Shown here piece by piece: positions 13,082 to 21,308 of a stretch of 21,722 nucleotides of DNA (positions are counted from its first letter, which is position 1; every line of letters starts with the position of its first letter). Below the pieces are notes generated by a model that saw only the letters and a list, made by a program, of their open reading frames with translations, made no database searches and was not told where the DNA came from. The translations under genes were made by a program, and so were the position numbers. The stretch spans positions 1 to 21,722 of the forward strand of contig DCUS01000046.1 in assembly GCA_002327885.1 (NCBI GenBank), given 5' to 3'. This DNA comes from Syntrophaceae bacterium UBA2208 (GTDB lineage Bacteria; Desulfobacterota; BSN033; UBA1163).

Positions 13082-14191
13082 CTACAGGACTTTTGGGAGC
13101 ACCACCGTAAAAGTGGTCCCTTGACCCAGTTCGCTTTCTATTCGGATATCTCCGTGATGGAGTTTTACAATTTCTTGAACGAGGGAGAGACCGATTCCTA
13201 ACCCCTTGGCATTTCCAAGGGGTTTTGTTTTTCCCTGGAAATGGCGTGTAAAAACTTCTTCCAGGGATTGATGGGAAATTCCAACCCCTGTATCGGTAAT
13301 GCGGGTGAATGCAAATTTTGCATCCTGATGCAGGAGGATACGGATCTTCCCCCCCTGACGGTTATATTTGATGGCATTCGTAAGCAGGTTATCGAAGAGC
13401 TGGTTGAGCTTTTCCTCGACTCCGGAGATTTTTATGGGTTCCGAAGGGATTTGAGCCTCCAGTTGGATTTGATGCTCTTTCGCCAGGGGTTCGATGGTAG
13501 CGCAAGAAAATTCAATGACCCTGGCAAGGTCAACGGGCTCAAGTCTGAAGGACTCTTTTTGAATCCCTAACTCGGCCAAATCCAAAAGTTGGTCAATGTT
13601 CTTTTCAAGTTTTAGCAGGTTTCGATAGGAGATCTCCAAGTATTTTCTTTGTTGCTCGGTCAATGAGCCAAACTTTTCCTTGAGCGTCATTCCGATATAG
13701 CCCATCACCGAGATCATCGGGGTTTTGAGTTCATGGCTGACATTGGAAAGAAAGTTATCCTTAATCTGGTCCATCCGTCTTAATTCTTCGTTTGCCCTCT
13801 CCAGTTTTTTTAATGTCTCTTTGAGTTCATCCTCCGCCTGTTTTCTTTTTGTCACCTCTTGGCTGACCACGATCACCCCTAAGTATTTGTTTTTGGTCCC
13901 CCACACGGCAGAATAGGTGTTGTCATAGAATTTTTCCCCCCGCATCAGGATGTTCATCCGGTGGTGTCCCTTTACTTGACCGAACTTTAAATCTTCGATA
14001 ATTTTAAGAACTTTTTGATGTGATTTGTTGGGATGGCAGTCAAGGATTGATTTACCTAATATCTCGGTCAGCTTAACGTCTCGGATTTTTTCTAACGTCG
14101 GATTGCCATAGGCGATCCGGTTTTGATCGTCGATATAAGCAATCCCCTGTTCCATGGAGTCAAAAATGGCTTTCAGAATAGATAAGTTCAT
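13082..14191 (-). CDS. PAS-domain sensor histidine kinase of the redox operon
   Basis: This 369-residue cytosolic kinase has a PAS domain (about 5-113) with a D-C-H-P-x-K-S-H-x-K-V segment (C52, H53) resembling the C-H-P-P-K-S motif of PAS domains linked to DUF438 proteins. A coiled coil (115-140) leads to H box V-S-H-E-L-K-T-P with H153, then N box N-L-L-T-N-A-I-K-Y-N, G1 D-T-G-V-G-I and G2 K-G-L-G-I-G-L-S. It lies 32 bases after the HdrD-like gene on the same strand and is probably the last gene of that operon, suggesting that it senses the redox state or ligand of the electron-transfer complex. No cognate response regulator is adjacent. The Shine-Dalgarno is weak (AAGG about 11 bases upstream, GAAG nearer). 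Confidence 0.86.
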   Translation of the reverse strand: MNLSILKAIFDSMEQGIAYIDDQNRIAYGNPTLEKIRDVKLTEILGKSILDCHPNKSHQKVLKIIEDLKFGQVKGHHRMNILMRGEKFYDNTYSAVWGTKNKYLGVIVVSQEVTKRKQAEDELKETLKKLERANEELRRMDQIKDNFLSNVSHELKTPMISVMGYIGMTLKEKFGSLTEQQRKYLEISYRNLLKLEKNIDQLLDLAELGIQKESFRLEPVDLARVIEFSCATIEPLAKEHQIQLEAQIPSEPIKISGVEEKLNQLFDNLLTNAIKYNRQGGKIRILLHQDAKFAFTRITDTGVGISHQSLEEVFTRHFQGKTKPLGNAKGLGIGLSLVQEIVKLHHGDIRIESELGQGTTFTVVLPKVL

Positions 14192-14223
14192 TTTTCTTCA
14201 TACCTTCTCAATGAGGGATGCGA

Positions 14224-15489
14224 TTAGCTCGACTCGGTCGAGAAGGATTTTTGGAGAAGATTTTCAAATGTCAAGGCCTTCAAGGGATCGGAAAGGATTA
14301 AGATTAATTCTAAGAGGTCTAAGACTTTGAACTTCTTTTTCATCTTCTTGGCATTGAGAGAGATCGTCCGTTTGCACTGCTGACAGGCGGAGAGGACCAC
14401 CTCCGCTCCGGTTTCGTCAATTTCTTTGATCTTAAGATCGGCAATATCTTTTGAAATTTTTGGAAAAAACATTTCCAGATCGCCCCCGCCCCCGCAGCAC
14501 ATGGCATGCTGTTTATGATTTCGTAATTCGACAAAATTGATTCCGGAGATCATTCGAATGATCTCCCGAGGGGCCTCATAAATGCCTGATGCCCTTCCCA
14601 GGTCACAGGGATCGTGATAGGTCACGGTGGCTTCTAAAGAGTGGATCGGGATCTTTTCTTCCTTCAATAACCTCAAGAAGTAATCTGTGCTATGGATTAT
14701 CTCAAAGGGAAGGTTCTTCTCCGAGGTAAGCCGGGGATATAGATATTTCCATACATGATAACAGGAGGGACAGCCAAAAACGATGGTTTTTGCCCCCATC
14801 GCTTTTACCGATTCAATATTGTGCTTCGCCAATTCAAAGACCCTCTCCTCCTGTCCCATTCCGATGAGAGGCCAACCGCAACACCATTCCTCCGGACCAA
14901 GAAGCCCGAAGTCCACATTTGCCTTCTCAAAAAGATAGAGCATGGCCTGGGGGATGGAGTAGGTGGCCGGGAAAAAGGAGGCGACACATCCCACAAAGTA
15001 GACGACCTCGGCACGCGTTTTTTGACCGCTATGACGGAAGATTTTAGGCATATTCTGCAGCCATAGCAACCGGTCATTGTTGGTGGGGTAGGTGAGATTT
15101 CTTCCTTTCTGGAGATTCTCAAGGATGGGGCCGGGGGGGGGGATCTCCAGACTCGCCTTCACCATATTTTTACGCAATGAAATTCTGATCTCCTTCGCCT
15201 GGATATTGACCGGACAGACGACGTCACAATGGCCGCAGAGCGTGCATTGATAGATCTCCTGGGAGAAATCTTTTAACCGCTCGGGGTCCATCTGCCTTCG
15301 CTTCAGAAAAAACTTTCTGAACCAGGATTGACAGATCGACCAATCTTTGGTGGTCTGTAAAGCATTAAAGGCAGTGACCCGCTGATCATTGGTCACCATG
15401 AAGACGGGGCACTGTTGGATGCATTCCCCACAACGGGTGCAGCCATCGATCTCCATCAATTGTTTAAACGAAAGCTCAAGATTCTTCAT
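14224..15489 (-). CDS. HdrD/DsrK-like iron-sulfur CCG-domain protein
   Basis: This 421-residue cytosolic protein combines the HdrC- and HdrB-type parts of heterodisulfide reductase. Two ferredoxin-type 4Fe-4S motifs (C17-x2-C20-x2-C23-x3-C27-P and C82-x2-C85-x2-C88-x3-C92-P) are followed by two CCG domains: C168, C203-C204 and C240-x2-C243; then C295, C331-C332 (C-C-G-G-G-G) and C369-x2-C372. All cysteines expected for two cubane clusters and a catalytic CCG cluster are present. Relatives are HdrD, DsrK, HmeD and GlpC-like subunits, which exchange electrons between a membrane heme-b partner and cytosolic disulfides or other acceptors. Its ATG overlaps the stop of the big cytochrome gene by four bases (ATGA), with AAGGA upstream, so the two are made together. 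The physiological substrate is unknown. Confidence 0.88.
   Translation of the reverse strand: MKNLELSFKQLMEIDGCTRCGECIQQCPVFMVTNDQRVTAFNALQTTKDWSICQSWFRKFFLKRRQMDPERLKDFSQEIYQCTLCGHCDVVCPVNIQAKEIRISLRKNMVKASLEIPPPGPILENLQKGRNLTYPTNNDRLLWLQNMPKIFRHSGQKTRAEVVYFVGCVASFFPATYSIPQAMLYLFEKANVDFGLLGPEEWCCGWPLIGMGQEERVFELAKHNIESVKAMGAKTIVFGCPSCYHVWKYLYPRLTSEKNLPFEIIHSTDYFLRLLKEEKIPIHSLEATVTYHDPCDLGRASGIYEAPREIIRMISGINFVELRNHKQHAMCCGGGGDLEMFFPKISKDIADLKIKEIDETGAEVVLSACQQCKRTISLNAKKMKKKFKVLDLLELILILSDPLKALTFENLLQKSFSTESS
15133..15142 (-). repeat. Homopolymeric G10/C10 tract inside the HdrD-like gene
   Basis: Ten consecutive G (C on the coding strand) encode the proline-rich linker (I-P-P-P-G-P) between the ferredoxin and CCG halves. 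Tracts of this length are prone to slippage. A one-base change would truncate the protein after the ferredoxin domains. It could be a phase-variation site or a sequencing risk point. Confidence 0.6.
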
Positions 15490-17636
15490 TTTTCCTTCGT
15501 CACGGAGTGGACCAGCAGAACCAGCGGACTGACCAGGATATGAAACATTTTACTGAAAGGAAGATAGATGATGAACAACCCGGTCAGTATGGCATGGACG
15601 GTCCAACCATAGGGATAAACCCATTCCCACCGGATGGGGAGGAGGCCTAAAAATAGGGAGAGCGGATATCCGATAAAAGAATAAAGGGCGATCGAAGGGG
15701 GAACGCCGGTCAGAAGAATCCTCAGCCCCTCCACAATAAATCCAGTGATGAGGATTGCTCCAAGCAGGGTCAAGACAATCATATCCTGTCCTGCGGAAGG
15801 GCGGTTCCGAAATGTCTTTTGAAGTCGTCTCATGGTGGCGCCCCCTACACCTATTATAACACATAGACCCAGCAGGTCGTAAATGAAGGCGATCGGAGGA
15901 TGATTTTTATCAAGCCACAGCGCAATTTCCGGGCTCATCGGAAAGCACCTGGAGAGGATGAGGAGAATCAATCCGATAAAGAAACGGAGAAAAAATGGAA
16001 GGTAGATGAAGGTATGGATGGTCCATCGGCTCAAACTTTCTTTGAGAACCCTCCTCAGCAGGAGGACATCGATGACCAGTACCTTGAGGAGGGTTAGAAT
16101 TTTTTTCGAGAAGATTACTTGCCAAACCTTTTCAGCAAGGTAGGAAACCTTTTCATGAGCGGAAAAAGAAGGATCGCCGATCGTTCCCCTAAACCAGAGC
16201 GAGAGGTTCATGCCAATCCCTCCAAGAAAGAGGAGCAAAGTGATGATGGAAATGGGATCATTGAGAGTGATCGAAGCGCTGTGGCATTCGATGCAGATCA
16301 GGCTTTTTGCCGGAAGGACACGAACCGGAGCCCCCAATTGATTTTCTGTGAAATGACATTTCTCACAGGCTTTTTGATTTTTAAAATCGGCAAGGCGATG
16401 AGAGGTCATTTGGAGAGGCATGCCTTCCTTCACTTTCAACAAAACAATCTTTCCGGTTTTCGGATCCTTCATTACTTCTTTCGATTCATGATGACAGGCC
16501 TCACAGTGAACCGTTCGATGCGGGTCGTGGGCGGTCCCCTCACCATGGTACCCATGGCAGGAGGCGCAATTGAAACGCAACGTTCGATGGGGGGAGGAGG
16601 CAATCCCGTCATGGCATCGAATACAGGAAATCCTACGATGGACGGTCTTTCCATATTCTTTCGGGTCGATATAAACAGAAACTGTTTTTCCCTCCACCTT
16701 TTTTTTCGCATCCTTTTTCCCGTGGCAGTCCAAACAAAAAAGAATGGAAGCCGTGACTCCCTCATTACTGTTAAGATTCGGCTGACGATGGCAACGCCAG
16801 CATAATTTCTTCTCCGCCTCCATGATTTCTTCATCCGTCAACCCCCGGGCAAGAGAGAAAGCGGGAAGCAGTCCACCCATGAAAACGACGAAGAAAAGAA
16901 CGAGAAGATCCCTTCTCACCTTTCGTTTCTCTTTCCTTTCAGGATGTTGATTTAAATACTCCCACTCCAGAGGATGATGCTCGATGATCTTTTTGGCTTC
17001 CACCTTTCCCGTAAAGATGGATTTGTCCATCGGAAAGACATTGGCGCGGAGATGAGCATTGAAGATGTGAACGACGAAGATGAACCCGGTGGCCAAGAGC
17101 GCTTCGTCACTATGGATCGTATAAGCGATGTTGAGAAAGAACCCCGGTAAAAAGCGGGAAAAGAATTCCGGAAACCAGAGCAAAAGCCCCGAGCCGCCGA
17201 TAAAGGCGATTCCCCAGAAAACGGCCCAGTAATCGAATTTTTCCCAGTAGGTAAACCGGTCGAATTGTGGGGGCGAGCCGTTGCCTAAAAAGTAACGGAT
17301 GTGCTGACAGAGGTCCAGAAAGTCTTTTCGAGACGGGACCATGGAATGGGGCCCCAACAGCCCTCCTTTTAAAACGGCAAGGTAATAAACGACCCAGAAC
17401 AGATGAAGAGCGAAATAGCCAAAAGTGACCCCCGCACACCAACGGTGAAGGATCCCGGCTCCCTTCACCCCTCCCCAGAGGGACATCAACCCTTCGGCCC
17501 AGAAGGCACCGGGATATTTGAGGGGAAGTCCCGTCAAAGCGAGGCCGATGAAGGTGACCATCATCACCAGATGGATAAAACGATGAAAGGCATTAAACCT
17601 CCAATAGACCTCCCCGTGATTTTCCTTCATTGCCAT
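15486..17636 (-). CDS. Fusion: FdnI-like cytochrome b, seven-heme cytochrome c, DsrM/NarI-like cytochrome b
   Basis: The 716-residue membrane protein has three parts. Residues 1-200 form an FdnI/HydC-type di-heme cytochrome b with about four helices and likely heme histidines H18, H22, H64, H78, H175, H190 and H195. After a further helix (243-263) comes a periplasmic segment (275-455) with seven C-x-x-C-H sites: C279, C301, C338, C357, C378, C424 and C448. Residues about 460-716 hold several more helices ending in Y-L-P-F-S-K-M-F-H-I, the pattern of NarI/HdrE/DsrM cytochrome b subunits. CbcL-type proteins join the first two parts; the third part looks like an added DsrM-like module, matching the HdrD/DsrK-like gene that overlaps its 3' end. 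It should move electrons across the membrane, probably with menaquinone. Domain boundaries are by eye. Confidence 0.82.
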   Translation of the reverse strand: MAMKENHGEVYWRFNAFHRFIHLVMMVTFIGLALTGLPLKYPGAFWAEGLMSLWGGVKGAGILHRWCAGVTFGYFALHLFWVVYYLAVLKGGLLGPHSMVPSRKDFLDLCQHIRYFLGNGSPPQFDRFTYWEKFDYWAVFWGIAFIGGSGLLLWFPEFFSRFLPGFFLNIAYTIHSDEALLATGFIFVVHIFNAHLRANVFPMDKSIFTGKVEAKKIIEHHPLEWEYLNQHPERKEKRKVRRDLLVLFFVVFMGGLLPAFSLARGLTDEEIMEAEKKLCWRCHRQPNLNSNEGVTASILFCLDCHGKKDAKKKVEGKTVSVYIDPKEYGKTVHRRISCIRCHDGIASSPHRTLRFNCASCHGYHGEGTAHDPHRTVHCEACHHESKEVMKDPKTGKIVLLKVKEGMPLQMTSHRLADFKNQKACEKCHFTENQLGAPVRVLPAKSLICIECHSASITLNDPISIITLLLFLGGIGMNLSLWFRGTIGDPSFSAHEKVSYLAEKVWQVIFSKKILTLLKVLVIDVLLLRRVLKESLSRWTIHTFIYLPFFLRFFIGLILLILSRCFPMSPEIALWLDKNHPPIAFIYDLLGLCVIIGVGGATMRRLQKTFRNRPSAGQDMIVLTLLGAILITGFIVEGLRILLTGVPPSIALYSFIGYPLSLFLGLLPIRWEWVYPYGWTVHAILTGLFIIYLPFSKMFHILVSPLVLLVHSVTKEK

Positions 17637-17640
17637 CAGG

Positions 17641-18441
17641 TTAATCCTTTTTCAACCATTCATGAACCTTCCTGAGAATCCAAACCAATGTATGAGAATA
17701 AAAGAAGGCCAATACCACAAAGACGAGGATCCCGAAACCGATCTCAATCCACCGGAGGACCCTTAACTTTTTGAGTTTCTCCACATCCTCTTTCTTCACC
17801 CCTTCTTCTGCAGCATGAATCACGAAATCCGTAAACCGAATCCGGGCATTCGGGTGACACATCTGACATACTTCGAGAGTCTCTTCCTTTTTCTTTAAGG
17901 AGAGACAGGTATGGGCGCCATGGCAATCCGTGCAATAAGCAGAAGCCTCGTATCCCAGAGAGGCGGCTGTTTTTCCGTGATAATTTTCAAGATAAGTCCT
18001 TTTAGCGATAGGATGGCAGAATCCACACATTTCGGTCATCCATCTTCCCAGTTCAAGGCGAGACTGATTTGGGAAAACATAATGGGTAACGTGACAATCT
18101 CCACAGGTCGGGGCATCCTTCTTTCTTTGCACCAGCGCTTTGGCATGGGCCCCTTTAAGATATCGCCGGTATTCTTGAGGATGACACCTTTCACATTTTT
18201 TGTAATCATAGAGAAGGGTCGAGGACCTCCCCAAGAGTTTTGTGTCAGGATGTTTTACCCCTTTTTCTTCAATGTCTGAGTGGCACTCGGAACAGGAGAG
18301 ACGTCCATGAGAAGAGGATAAAAATTTTCCCATGTCAATAAACCAGGAACGTTTTTGGAGAATTTCCGACCCGGACGTTGGACCAGACCATGCCAACATA
18401 GAAAAAAAGCATAGGGTGAAGGCATTTAAAAGAAGTCTCAT
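17641..18441 (-). CDS. Membrane-anchored six-heme cytochrome c
   Basis: This 266-residue protein has an N-terminal signal (M-R-L-L-L-N-A-F-T-L-C-F-F-S-M-L-A-W), six C-x-x-C-H heme sites (C50, C83, C113, C139, C170, C192) and a C-terminal transmembrane helix (about 232-252) followed by a basic cytosolic end. It belongs to the cytochrome c3/NapC-NrfH-like multiheme class by motif density rather than overall similarity. It is exported, loaded with heme in the periplasm and held on the membrane next to the large cytochrome encoded four bases downstream. Together they provide thirteen c-type hemes. The start codon is fixed by the signal peptide. It has no Shine-Dalgarno but lies right behind a strong promoter. 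Confidence 0.88.
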   Translation of the reverse strand: MRLLLNAFTLCFFSMLAWSGPTSGSEILQKRSWFIDMGKFLSSSHGRLSCSECHSDIEEKGVKHPDTKLLGRSSTLLYDYKKCERCHPQEYRRYLKGAHAKALVQRKKDAPTCGDCHVTHYVFPNQSRLELGRWMTEMCGFCHPIAKRTYLENYHGKTAASLGYEASAYCTDCHGAHTCLSLKKKEETLEVCQMCHPNARIRFTDFVIHAAEEGVKKEDVEKLKKLRVLRWIEIGFGILVFVVLAFFYSHTLVWILRKVHEWLKKD

Positions 18442-18452
18442 TTCAATTGTCT

Positions 18453-18481
18453 TTTATAAAAATTATTGTGGAGAGAGTCAA
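18453..18481 (-). promoter_or_regulatory. Sigma70-type promoter of the cytochrome/HdrD-like operon
   Basis: On the minus strand TTGACT (18481-18476), a 17-base spacer and TATAAA (18458-18453) give 5/6 matches at both boxes. The predicted start near 18446 is about five bases before the ATG at 18441, so the message would be leaderless. The intervening bases (AGACAATTGAA) contain no Shine-Dalgarno. Confidence 0.7.
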
Positions 18482-18519
18482 TCTTTTTTTATCTTTTTTA
18501 AACTTTAATTTTTCGCTTA

Positions 18520-18548
18520 TTGACACTCAATTGATTTTACTCCATACT
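18520..18548 (+). promoter_or_regulatory. Sigma70-type promoter of the small basic protein gene
   Basis: TTGACA (18520-18525), a 17-base spacer and CATACT (18543-18548) form a consensus -35 and 4/6 -10. The predicted start near 18555 gives a leader of about 52 bases that holds an AGGAAAGGA ribosome-binding site. It is divergent from the cytochrome operon promoter, with only 38 bases between the two -35 boxes. Confidence 0.6.
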
Positions 18549-18573
18549 GAATTTTGTATAAGAAAATTTGCTG

Positions 18574-18583
18574 ATTCATGAAT
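18574..18583. other. Palindrome ATTCATGAAT in the leader of the small gene
   Basis: A perfect 10-bp palindrome lies about 20 bases after the predicted transcription start and 23 bases before the ATG. It could be a repressor operator, but a palindrome of this length is only weak evidence. Confidence 0.25.
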
Positions 18584-18606
18584 GAACCAGGAAAGGACGG
18601 AAAAAA

Positions 18607-18894
18607 ATGAAGAAAAAGGACTCAGAGCTTTTTAAACCATTGGTCGACACCTCAGAGAAGTATCTGAGGGATTATTGTGATGGAAAGCAGGAAGATGACA
18701 ACCGAGCCAAAATTGCCTTAAGAGTCCTTTCTCTCTATCGCCAAATTTTAAAAATTGAGAAGGAAAGGGAACAGATCAAATCAGAATGGCAAAAATTGGT
18801 GACAGGTGTGGCGGAATTGAAAAAAGTTTCAGCGAGGAGGCCGAAGAAAAAACAGGGAAAGGGTTTCAAGAAGATCAAATCAAAGTGTTCGTAG
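18607..18894 (+). CDS. Small charged coiled-coil protein of unknown function
   Basis: I do not recognise this 95-residue protein. Residues about 38-70 look like a coiled coil (I-A-L-R-V-L-S-L-Y-R-Q-I-L-K-I-E-K-E-R-E-Q-I). The last 25 residues are very basic (R-R-P-K-K-K-Q-G-K-G-F-K-K-I-K-S-K), suggesting nucleic-acid or membrane-surface contact. There is no signal peptide. Evidence that it is real: its own promoter, an AGGAAAGGA ribosome-binding site, and a position that fills the gap between two operons with a stop 21 bases before the convergent purF stop. Codon use resembles the neighbours. Confidence 0.65.
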   Translation: MKKKDSELFKPLVDTSEKYLRDYCDGKQEDDNRAKIALRVLSLYRQILKIEKEREQIKSEWQKLVTGVAELKKVSARRPKKKQGKGFKKIKSKCS

Positions 18895-18915
18895 AAAACC
18901 GATCCTATTCTAAAT

Positions 18916-20256
18916 TCATCTGGAAGGAATCGGGTAATCTCCGGTAAAGCAGGCATAGCAAAAAGACTCAGCGTCCTCTTTCATGCATTTTTTAAGACCT
19001 TCTAAACTTAAATAATATAAAGAGGTTGCATTAATAAATTTTTGAATCTCCTTTAACTTATGAGAGGAAGCGATCAGCTCCGATTTTTTTGGCGTATCAA
19101 TTCCGAAGAAACAGGGATGGGTGATGGGAGGAGAGCTGATTCTTACATGAACCTCTTTGACATCGGCGTTTCGAAACATCTTGTTGATCTTTCGGCTGGT
19201 GGTCGCCCGAACGATGGAATCATCCACGGTAACGATCCGTTTCCCTCTTAATAATCCTTTTACCGGATTTAACTTGATCTTGACACCGAAGTGACGAATA
19301 CGCTGCTCGGGTTCAATAAAGGTTCGCCCGACATAGTGATTTCTGATCATTCCGAGTTCCAAAGGAATCTCGGATTGAGCCGCGTATCCTAATGCAGCGG
19401 GAAATCCGGAATCCGGAATCGGGACGACCATCTCCACATCGACAGAGGACTCCCTGGCAAGTTGAGCCCCGAATGATTTTCTGACTTCATAGACATCTCT
19501 GTTGAAGAGAAAACTATCCGGTCGGGCAAAGTAGATGAACTCGAAGATGCACTGATGACGGTGTTTTTGAGGGAATGGTTTGAATGATTTGATTCCTTCC
19601 TCATTGATGAGGAGGATCTCTCCAGGTTCGATCTCCCTGATAAACTTAGCGCCGATGAGGTCAAAGGCACAGGTCTCCGAAGCAACGACAGGCACCTCCT
19701 TCAATTGACCGAGAGCCAGGGGTCTGAAGCCAAAAGGGTCTCTGGCGGCAATCATTTCCTTTTCGGTTAAGATGAGCAGGGAATAAGCTCCTTCGACCTG
19801 TTTCAGGGCATGGACCGTACGCTCGACAATGGTTTTCTCTTTGAAACGGGCAATGAGGTGAACGATCACTTCTGTATCCATGTTCGATTGGAAAATGGAT
19901 CCTCTGGATTCGAGTTCGCTTTTTATGAAGGAAGCATTGGTGAGGTTGCCGTTATGGGCGATGGCGAGACTTCCCCGGTGGTAATCCACGACAAAAGGCT
20001 GGGCGTTTTTGAGTTCACTCGAACCCGCCGTGGAATAACGGACATGGCCGATGGCACTTCTTCCGGGAAGTCTCTTCAGGGCCTCTTTCGTGAATATTTC
20101 CGAGACCAGACCCATCTGGCGGTAATGGTGAAGTCGTCGATTGTCGGAAGAGACGATTCCAGCGCTCTCCTGGCCACGATGTTGAAGGGCATAGAGACCT
20201 AAGTAAGCGAGGTTTGATGCTTCGGTGTGATTATAAATACCAAAAATCCCACACAT
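18916..20256 (-). CDS. purF: Amidophosphoribosyltransferase (glutamine PRPP amidotransferase)
   Basis: PurF makes 5-phosphoribosylamine from PRPP and glutamine, the first committed step of purine synthesis. The N-terminal glutaminase has the catalytic C2 right after the initiator (M-C-G-I-F-G-I), R-G-Q-E-S-A-G and H-N-G-N-L-T-N. The PRPP site is V-T-V-D-D-S-I-V-R-A-T-T-S (342-354). C236, C382, C433 and C436 correspond to the 4Fe-4S ligands of the Bacillus-type enzyme, which is oxygen-sensitive. I use the ATG at 20256 (GAGGG just upstream) because it exposes C2 without a propeptide; a TTG four codons earlier would need processing. The length (446 residues) is slightly short of common homologues. 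It follows galE by 37 bases. Confidence 0.95.
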   Translation of the reverse strand: MCGIFGIYNHTEASNLAYLGLYALQHRGQESAGIVSSDNRRLHHYRQMGLVSEIFTKEALKRLPGRSAIGHVRYSTAGSSELKNAQPFVVDYHRGSLAIAHNGNLTNASFIKSELESRGSIFQSNMDTEVIVHLIARFKEKTIVERTVHALKQVEGAYSLLILTEKEMIAARDPFGFRPLALGQLKEVPVVASETCAFDLIGAKFIREIEPGEILLINEEGIKSFKPFPQKHRHQCIFEFIYFARPDSFLFNRDVYEVRKSFGAQLARESSVDVEMVVPIPDSGFPAALGYAAQSEIPLELGMIRNHYVGRTFIEPEQRIRHFGVKIKLNPVKGLLRGKRIVTVDDSIVRATTSRKINKMFRNADVKEVHVRISSPPITHPCFFGIDTPKKSELIASSHKLKEIQKFINATSLYYLSLEGLKKCMKEDAESFCYACFTGDYPIPSR

Positions 20257-20293
20257 GGTTTCCCTCAAGAAGCATGGCCCAAAGCGCTTAGCG

Positions 20294-21301
20294 TTAGGCG
20301 CTTTGTGCCATGCCTATGTCATCGTACCCATTGGGGTGGTTTCGATGCCATTCCCAGGCAGTTTCAACAATCGTTTTCATATCAGGGTATTGGGGAGCCC
20401 ATCCGAGTTCTTCCCTGATTTTTTCTGAACTCGCCACAAGCCGGGCGGGGTCGCCTGGCCGCCTGGGTGATTCGACGGCCTTCACCTCTCTCCCGGCAAC
20501 TTTTTTTACTGTTTCAATCACCTCTCTCACCGAATATCCGTTCCCGTTTCCCATATTATAAATCCCGGAAAATTTTTTTTGTTCTAATTTTCTGAGGGCT
20601 AAAATATGGGCATCGGCAAGATCGGTAACGTGAATATAGTCGCGAATACAAGTTCCATCGGGGGTATTATAGTCCGTCCCATAGACAGGAACCGAAGTTC
20701 CATCCAATGCGGCTTTAATTACCAGGGGGATGAGATGGCTTTCCGGGGAGTGATCTTCACCTAATTCCCTTTCCGGATCGGCGCCGGCTGCATTGAAATA
20801 TCTGAGAGAGATGAAATTTAATATTCCCTCATCATGATAAGCCCGCAGGACCTTCTCAAAAATCCATTTCGTTTCGCCATAAGGGTTTGTCGGGGAGCAG
20901 GGGTGATCTTCGGTAATAGGTATCTCTTGAGGTTCACCGTAAACGGCGGCGGATGAAGAAAAAACAAGTTTATTTATTCCAAATTCTTTTATTATTTCAA
21001 TGAGTTTTATGCTGTTTTTAACGTTATTGTCGAAGTATTTAAGGGGTTTTTGAACCGACTCACCCACCAAACTATTTGCTGCAAAATGAATGACGGCATC
21101 AATGGCATGGGTTTGAAAAGTCTCTTTAAGTTTTTCCGGATCAGAGAGATCTCCTTCTATGAACAGGGCATCCTTTACGGCTTTTCGATGACCTGTCTGA
21201 AGATTGTCAAAGATGATCGGATGATGGCTCTGGCGGAGAAGTTCCTTTACGACATGACTTCCAATATATCCGGCCCCACCTGTGACAAGAATATTTGACA
21301 T
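20294..21301 (-). CDS. galE: UDP-glucose 4-epimerase
   Basis: This 335-residue enzyme interconverts UDP-glucose and UDP-galactose for envelope polysaccharide synthesis. It is an extended short-chain dehydrogenase: the NAD-binding loop G-G-A-G-Y-I-G (8-14), an acidic ribose-binding D32 in I-I-F-D-N-L, H-F-A-A (72-75), F-S-S-S-A-A-V-Y-G (114-122) and the catalytic Y141-x-x-x-K145. R-Y-F-N-A-A-G and the later R-P-G-D-P-A motif are GalE signatures. The gene has its own promoter, whose -10 box is only about seven bases before the ATG. No Shine-Dalgarno is present, so it is likely translated from a leaderless message. It is followed by purF at 37 bases and probably shares a transcript with it. Confidence 0.94.
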   Translation of the reverse strand: MSNILVTGGAGYIGSHVVKELLRQSHHPIIFDNLQTGHRKAVKDALFIEGDLSDPEKLKETFQTHAIDAVIHFAANSLVGESVQKPLKYFDNNVKNSIKLIEIIKEFGINKLVFSSSAAVYGEPQEIPITEDHPCSPTNPYGETKWIFEKVLRAYHDEGILNFISLRYFNAAGADPERELGEDHSPESHLIPLVIKAALDGTSVPVYGTDYNTPDGTCIRDYIHVTDLADAHILALRKLEQKKFSGIYNMGNGNGYSVREVIETVKKVAGREVKAVESPRRPGDPARLVASSEKIREELGWAPQYPDMKTIVETAWEWHRNHPNGYDDIGMAQSA

Positions 21302-21308
21302 TGAACAT

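Noticed and set aside
16119..16805. 228-codon open frame on the plus strand opposite the multiheme cytochrome
   Set aside because: The minus frame encodes seven heme motifs and membrane helices; the plus frame has no coherent family pattern and no ribosome-binding site.
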